Positions 58,199 to 64,000 of a stretch of 64,000 nt of DNA are shown here, in pieces (positions within the stretch are counted from its first letter, which is position 1; every line of letters starts with the position of its first letter). Location: contig OX388309.1 in the NCBI GenBank assembly GCA_947579605.1, positions 18,298,713 to 18,362,712 of the forward strand, written 5' to 3'. Both the position numbers and the translations under genes were made by a program. The stretch is from Athripsodes cinereus (lineage: Eukaryota; Arthropoda; Insecta; Trichoptera; Leptoceridae). Below the pieces are notes generated by a model. The model saw only the letters and a list, made by a program, of their open reading frames with translations. It did not search any database and was not told the DNA's origin.

Positions 58199-61100
58199 AC
58201 TTATGATAATCTTTGTTCCACTTGATATAATTTTTTATTGTTTACTTGGAGATATTTATCTATAATTCTACTCAAGACAGGATATAAGTAGAATCTTTGC
58301 AATATGAAGTATGCTAACAGAAGAAACATTGCTTAAATTACCTATGTATTCTATAATGATATGATGACCATAAGAAAATGATGAAACCGAAGGATAAAGA
58401 ATTCTCTGAACTTTACGTAAGTATAATATGTATAATTGAAGTATGTAACTGACACCCACACACAATGCATTCCTCTTGCACAGACCAAGTAGAATCATAC
58501 CTAGACATGAACTTGAGCCAATATATAATAATCTGTTTTTCTTACAAATATAACTGTAACATTCTTTATATACTTTCTCTATCATATAATTTTCTATGTG
58601 TTTCGCTTACGTACATTGCAAAATGTATGTAGCGAAGCTGGGGGTTACGAGCCAAATTATATACTTTTCTTATGTACAATTCATGTAAATTCATTTCTTT
58701 TAATATTTGATAATTTCTCTTTTGATAATTTTGTAAAATGATATGATGCGATCGTCCTAGTGGGACGATATCGTATCAATTTGTGGGCTATGTCCGTGAT
58801 TTAACAATTCGTATAATTGTTGGCCCGGAATTTTAAATGTATTGTGTGGTGAGGGTGTATAATTGTAAGGTTCAGAGTTCTTATCTTTAATGTGTAATAA
58901 TGTGTATTGATATTAATTGAAAGTGTAATGATTTTGATGTGTGTATGTATATGAAAACAATTTAAAAAAAATGAAACGGGAATCGTAAGATAAATAATTT
59001 AAATGTCCGTATTTAAAAAATAAATGTATTGGTGTATAGCGCAAACGTTTGTCGCGAGTATTGTTATAATGTGGAGTAAAAAATCGATGCCGTATAGAAA
59101 GAATTGTATGGTGAAAATATTCTGTTGTAAAAGTATTGTTATAAGCGGTGAACAGAACATCGAGAGTCGACCTACATAATATAATGAAGATATAGTGTGT
59201 ATTTATAATACATCGCGTGTGCGAACGCCGTACGAATAGATATACTGTAATATTAGACCGATAATATTATTATACCGCAGTATACATATCTATGCAACGT
59301 ATAGTATGTACCTATACGTCGCAAGCGAAAGAGAGACAGCGTACAGACCTACCGCAACAATGTAATAGAAATATTCACGCGCGAAACGGAAGTCCAGAGT
59401 ATTGGTAGAACGAAATATTATTTGAATGAAACGAAATAATATGTACCCATGCTGTTTGTGTATAGTAAACCAAAGTGTACAAAGAACTTTGCCGGTAAAC
59501 AATAATGTTATTTTAATAGTAAATTCATTTTCAAACGATGAGAGTAAAAATCGATGTTAAATATTAAATTGAATTAAATTTTTTGAAACAGTAAAATGTT
59601 GTATTTGGAATAAATATCCTTATTGAACTCTTGGAGAAATAATATTAAATGATCGTTGTTGTGTAAAATTATGCGTAGTAGAGTTTTGATAAGAATATAA
59701 ATGTGCGTACGTAGTGATGTGACGAAATAATAATGATGAATAATATTAAACAAATATTTTTGTTTTAAGAAAATTAAAGTTAAAAATAAATCGAAATAAA
59801 TTATGTTAAACCTTCACGACCGTTCACGAAATTAAAAAAAATAAAAATAAATACACTTAACCCTTAGTGAAACATGACCGAATTTGTTAACCCTTTGTGA
59901 ATAATAATTGAATTTTTTTTAATGTCAAGTATTAGTGAACTGTAACTGAATTTTTGAATTTAGTTAAGAAACAGTTAACCCTTTGATGACCATCGTTGAA
60001 AATTTTGACATTAACGTAAATAGTAGAATGATGTTTTGTAAATTTTTTTTTGAAATAAAGAAGTAACCATGTAACGATCTAGATTTTTTTTGTTGAATAT
60101 TAACCCTTTGTGTTCGGAATGTGTTATCTTTGTGAAGTAATTAATTTTCTTGAAATGTAATAATGTGACTTTTGCGGCTTATTACCATCGTGAAATATTG
60201 AAGTAACCTATGCCTTGTTTATTTGAGAACTGAGTCCGATTAGTGAATTATTCCGTTAAGGTAAACTAACGAACGCTCTTTGATAAAAAAATGAGTTATG
60301 TTTATGTAATATGTAAAGCCGTGATAGGAGAGATGTGTTTAAATACTTTTTTGTGACCTTTTTGTGTAATCAATATAGAGACGATGTTATCTGGATGTGT
60401 GAAAGATAAATCGTAATGCTCTTTTTGATGAATGTAGACAATGTGATTGCTAATCGTTCATGCCTATTATTTTGAAGTTTGAGTTTATATGACGTTTAAT
60501 TCCGCGTAGGACACGTAGTAATCTCTTATGAATTGTAATTGGAAATGTTTGGATGTAGTATATCCTTGTTGAATTAAATAATCTTGTGACTTTGTGGAAA
60601 ATTTGTTTATGTTGCTTGAATACATTGGAAAATGTGATAGAACATTTTGACATTGAACGGGAATGGCTTATGAAAGACACAGAATAAAACCTGTAGTGGA
60701 ATGTTGGCTACAGATATTCAATGGGATAATTTTAATTAATTGTATGTTAGTGAATAAAGATGATGTATGAATCTGTTTATGAAAGGTGAGCCCTGTATGA
60801 AGAAGTAAATGTTGAATTTGAATAATGATGTATATTAGAATTTGTTGAACTTGTAACTTGTATATTGTGTAGCAAAGATCGAAAGTTGTTCAATGTATTT
60901 GTCATGTATTAAGCCTGTGTGAGGGTAGCTCCCTCTGAGATTATCTCTATGTGAGAAATCTGTCTCTGTGTGAGAATTGTGACTATGTGATATGCGTAGA
61001 AGGATTTGACGCCAATAATGAATATCGGTTACTGTATATGTGATTGCAGTCGTCGTGATGTACCATTATGTCATGTCTGCGTGTAAATTGTTTTTTTATA

Positions 61101-62054
61101 TGTATGTCCTTATTATGTATGATTTCTTTCTGTGCTTTGCCAATATCTTTGTATGGTACATGGTACATGAAATCGCTTGTATATGAGTGCTATTAAGCTT
61201 AATGGGTAAAATGAAGCGTAATGTAGTATCTCTAATTCCATCTATACAAAATTGTTTATAATTATTTAGATCCCTTTATGTTGCTTTTCCCTTGCCGGAT
61301 ACATGTAACTGGAATCGAAAATAATATGAACCAACTTCTTAAGTATGTAACTTTTGTTTTATATGTTTGTCATGTTTAAAATATTAACTTGTCGTCGATC
61401 GTAGTAAATGAATCCATCAATGAAACGTACGTATATTGATAAATTGAAGAGAATAATTTTATCACCAGTGTAGAACGAACCGTATATTGAAACGTAATAC
61501 AGATCCTGAGTTTCTTATAAAATTGTATTGTAAAATGTTTAAAGTTGTTGATTTCATGACCTGTGTTTTTCATATACATGCACATATGCACCTGTCTATA
61601 TATATACACACCTCTATGTACTATTATATTGTTATGATTGTAGCTCTCAAACTTTTGTTAGGAGCCCCGTACTAAAACAACCAATGTGAATTTTGTGTTA
61701 TTATTAAAAAGTGTAAGTCAAAATATGAAAACAGTTCGCATCTATTTTGACTATGGGCAATTTACCGCGAGTGCTTAATAATAATAATTGAACGGGCTAT
61801 AGGATGTAAGAAACATTGTAATAGTATATAAGCTACCAATTTTGAATTGTTTGTCTGTAATTGGGTACCTATGTAGTTGCTTATGTATCCAATGGTTCTC
61901 AACTTTTTATGTAACCAGTGGTACTCAACTTTTCATGTAACCAGTGGTTCTCAACTTTTTTTTTGTAGTAGTTCTCAACTTTTTTTTGTATAATTGAGGA
62001 ACTTGAAAATTTGTCGTTTCTCTTCAAATTTTCAAGAGGGGCCGAAAGGGAGAA
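58199..62054 (+). other. Interior (and remaining left LTR) of the second element
   Basis: Non-coding. Two internal repeat clusters occur: TTAACCCTTWG-type motifs at about 59857, 59887, 59975 and 60100, and four imperfect copies of a block with gtggttctcaacttttt at 61886-61990, just upstream of the purine tract. Confidence 0.7.
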
Positions 62055-64000
62055 TGCTACGCATTAAATAATCGCTGCGGAGAAGTTCATACTGGCTAAT
62101 GTTCCTACAGTCATTTGTTGTCTGTGAGTCTTCCGTAATAATAATAATAATTGTACGTTACAAAGAACACGTGACTGGCTGATGCTTCGATCTGCACACG
62201 GCACCACATCGTATGATTCTCATTCCCTTGAAGAATAACCGTTAAACGTGCCTGTTCCTCCTCGCGTCGCTTGCAAGTAAATTCAGTTACCCGCAAACCA
62301 TGGCATAGGTTGGACGAAAGAAGGGTTTGTCCCTTCCCGCCTTAGTCGCGAACAGCGATGTGCGTAACTCCGACACAATAATAATACTAACAATAATTAT
62401 GTAATAGTACTTAACTTCGTAATGTGATAAACAAGTGTGTTGCCCTCTATTGTATGTAAAACTATTCTTATTGTGTGTCGTTAATAATGTACTTTACAAG
62501 TCTGTGTTAGTTTTACGTGCGCGACCAATCTTACCGCCAATATCAAGGAACAATAGTAACGATTAATAATTAATAGTAATTAATAAATTGTATAATGTTA
62601 TGGACAAGCTTATATTCTCTTTGAGTTATATATACATGGCGATTCTTGTGGTGATAATGATAATAATTGGAAGTTTTGAGTATAATAACAATATATGTTG
62701 GTTTTGGGCGTGGTTTTTGCTGTTGCCGCCATTATTCATAACCGTGTGAAATTGGATAATCCATAAGTTCTGAACAAATATTCTATGTTAGGAATCATGA
62801 ACAATCACATAAACTGTTCTTTCTACTTTCTCAGTATTGTGAATTTGATTGAAATTGAGAATGTGTTCCTAAATCTTCAGCGTGTACAGCTTCACCTCGG
62901 ATAGTCAGTATATCGCGTAGCGGTGATTTACCGATATAACTCTCATTACAATGTGAACTGTGTAATCCTCTAGTAACTTCTCCGGTCCATACCCTTGTCA
63001 AAAGAGTGATTAAAAGACTAGCTGAGTATTTCTGAAAGGAATATTGAAATAGTGACGCCTTCTGCCTTTTACACTGAGGATATTGTAAGAACGTATAAGA
63101 TATCCCATGTCTCTTGAGAAGTAGTGATCTCTTCCGCCTTGAGGACAGGATCCATCTGATTCTGACAACACCACCACACCCCTGTACGTCTTTGAGTATA
63201 ACCAGCGACCGCCATAGAAGCATCAGAGTATGTTTCTTTCACGATCCTGCCTTCTACCGTCAATGTGTGCAAAATACGTCTTCAGTAACATGCTTGACTT
63301 GGTGTTATTCAACTCCTGATCGCCTGTCTATCTGTAAGTGACTATATTACTACTGTATATGGTATAAATAATGATATTTTTTTCATAACTGAGTTCATAT
63401 TATCATTGAACTATCTATATATTAATTTTCCGTTGTGTATATTAATTTTCCGTTGTGTAATAATTTAAGATTTTGAGTTTGAATGAAGAATGAATGATTC
63501 CAATTAAATATTTATAAATCACTTGATAAACCAGGTATTGATTTATATTGATAATACCAAGGTTGGTTTATTTGATAATTACCATTGTTTGTTTTATTGT
63601 CTCAATCCGAATATGATATAACTTTCATAACTTTGCATATTGAGCGGAATGTCGTTCCCTACAAATTTACTTTGAAAATAACTGTCTTGTTATGTAATAT
63701 ATATTTGCACAATAAACGTGAATCACTTACCTAACGATATCTTTCTGTTGAAATTCATTTTGTATACCCACCAGTAGATTCAATACTCTTATTAATACTA
63801 AAGTACATCTCTCCGCCTCCTTGTATATAATCTTCCAATAACCTAGTTTATACTCGGAGTAGTTATGTAACAAAGGTTCAATTCCTTGATCAACCAATGG
63901 ATGAAAGACCCTATTATTTTACTATGAAAGCAACAAAGAGTTAAAGGAATGGCTCCACTGATGGAAATAATATATCCACTTTCTTGGAAAGGTCTGATGT
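62055..64000 (+). repeat. Right LTR of the second element, truncated by the window
   Basis: Begins TGCTACGC immediately after the purine-rich tract aaagggagaa and continues to the last base of the window. High identity to the left copy implies recent activity or conversion. Confidence 0.88.

Larger units (their letters stand above)
56253..64000 (+). mobile_element. Second coding-poor LTR element, incomplete at window end
   Basis: Direct repeats start at 56253 and 62055 (offset 5,802) with TGCTACGCATTAAA and run at least 1,946 bp, to the window edge. A purine tract (gaggggccgaaagggagaa, to 62054) sits directly before the right LTR like a polypurine tract. The 5' LTR interrupts a LINE. The interior of roughly 3-3.9 kb shows no gag, RT or integrase motif. 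This fits a non-autonomous element; the left LTR end and the target duplication cannot be fixed here. Confidence 0.85.

Overview
This is an AT-rich, intron-bearing animal window, most likely from an insect. The support is PDGF/VEGF-type (Pvf) ligand genes, an animal-type NF-YA gene with GT-AG introns, and a dense load of hAT, piggyBac, LINE and LTR-type mobile elements. Frequent 'gtaggtac' words and the repeat style suggest Hemiptera, but that is only a guess. No bacterial or viral gene organisation and no CRISPR array is seen. All exons below were placed by hand from splice sites, reading phase and paralogue comparison.

1-26 kb: three tandem, same-strand genes for secreted PDGF/VEGF-family cystine-knot ligands. 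I call them Pvf-A (1576-5033, first exon not found), Pvf-B (7874-20859) and Pvf-C (22358-25951). They share one exon plan: signal-peptide exon, an unusual 43-44 residue acidic/helical exon, a tiny linker exon, the main cystine-knot exon, a 114-base exon that completes the knot, and a C-terminal exon. Pvf-B has lost the Cys-rich tail. Its second intron, about 119 bases before invasion, has grown to 10.7 kb through a nested insertion: a hAT-type element (8593-19129, perfect 8-bp target duplication) that itself received an 8.6-kb LTR element with 2.7-kb LTRs and no coding capacity (10367-18922, 4-bp duplication).

26-44 kb: mostly decayed LINE pieces from at least five families, plus two genes on the minus strand. 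One encodes a 327-residue protein with a possible NTF2-like N-terminal domain (33927-35190). The other is a two-exon gene for a 79-residue helical protein I do not recognise (41456-41976).

42.5-50.5 kb: a complete NF-YA gene, 9 coding exons and 305 residues. A putative non-coding first exon carries five CCAAT/ATTGG pentamers. Its introns hold a 66-bp minisatellite, a piggyBac-type element bounded by TTAA, a LINE tail and a fold-back element.

50.5-64 kb: two MITEs with CG termini and ATAT target duplications (two more lie at 27.5 and 38.0 kb), a hAT MITE, a LINE remnant, and a second coding-poor LTR element that starts at 56253 and runs off the window inside its right LTR.

The genes do not form a pathway as a set. 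The three Pvf-like genes are a gene-family cluster presumably serving one or more Pvr-type receptor tyrosine kinases. NF-YA is the DNA-binding subunit of the CCAAT-binding NF-Y trimer. The most distinctive material is the Pvf-like triplet with its shared N-terminal exon, the nested insertion in Pvf-B, and the CG/ATAT MITE group.
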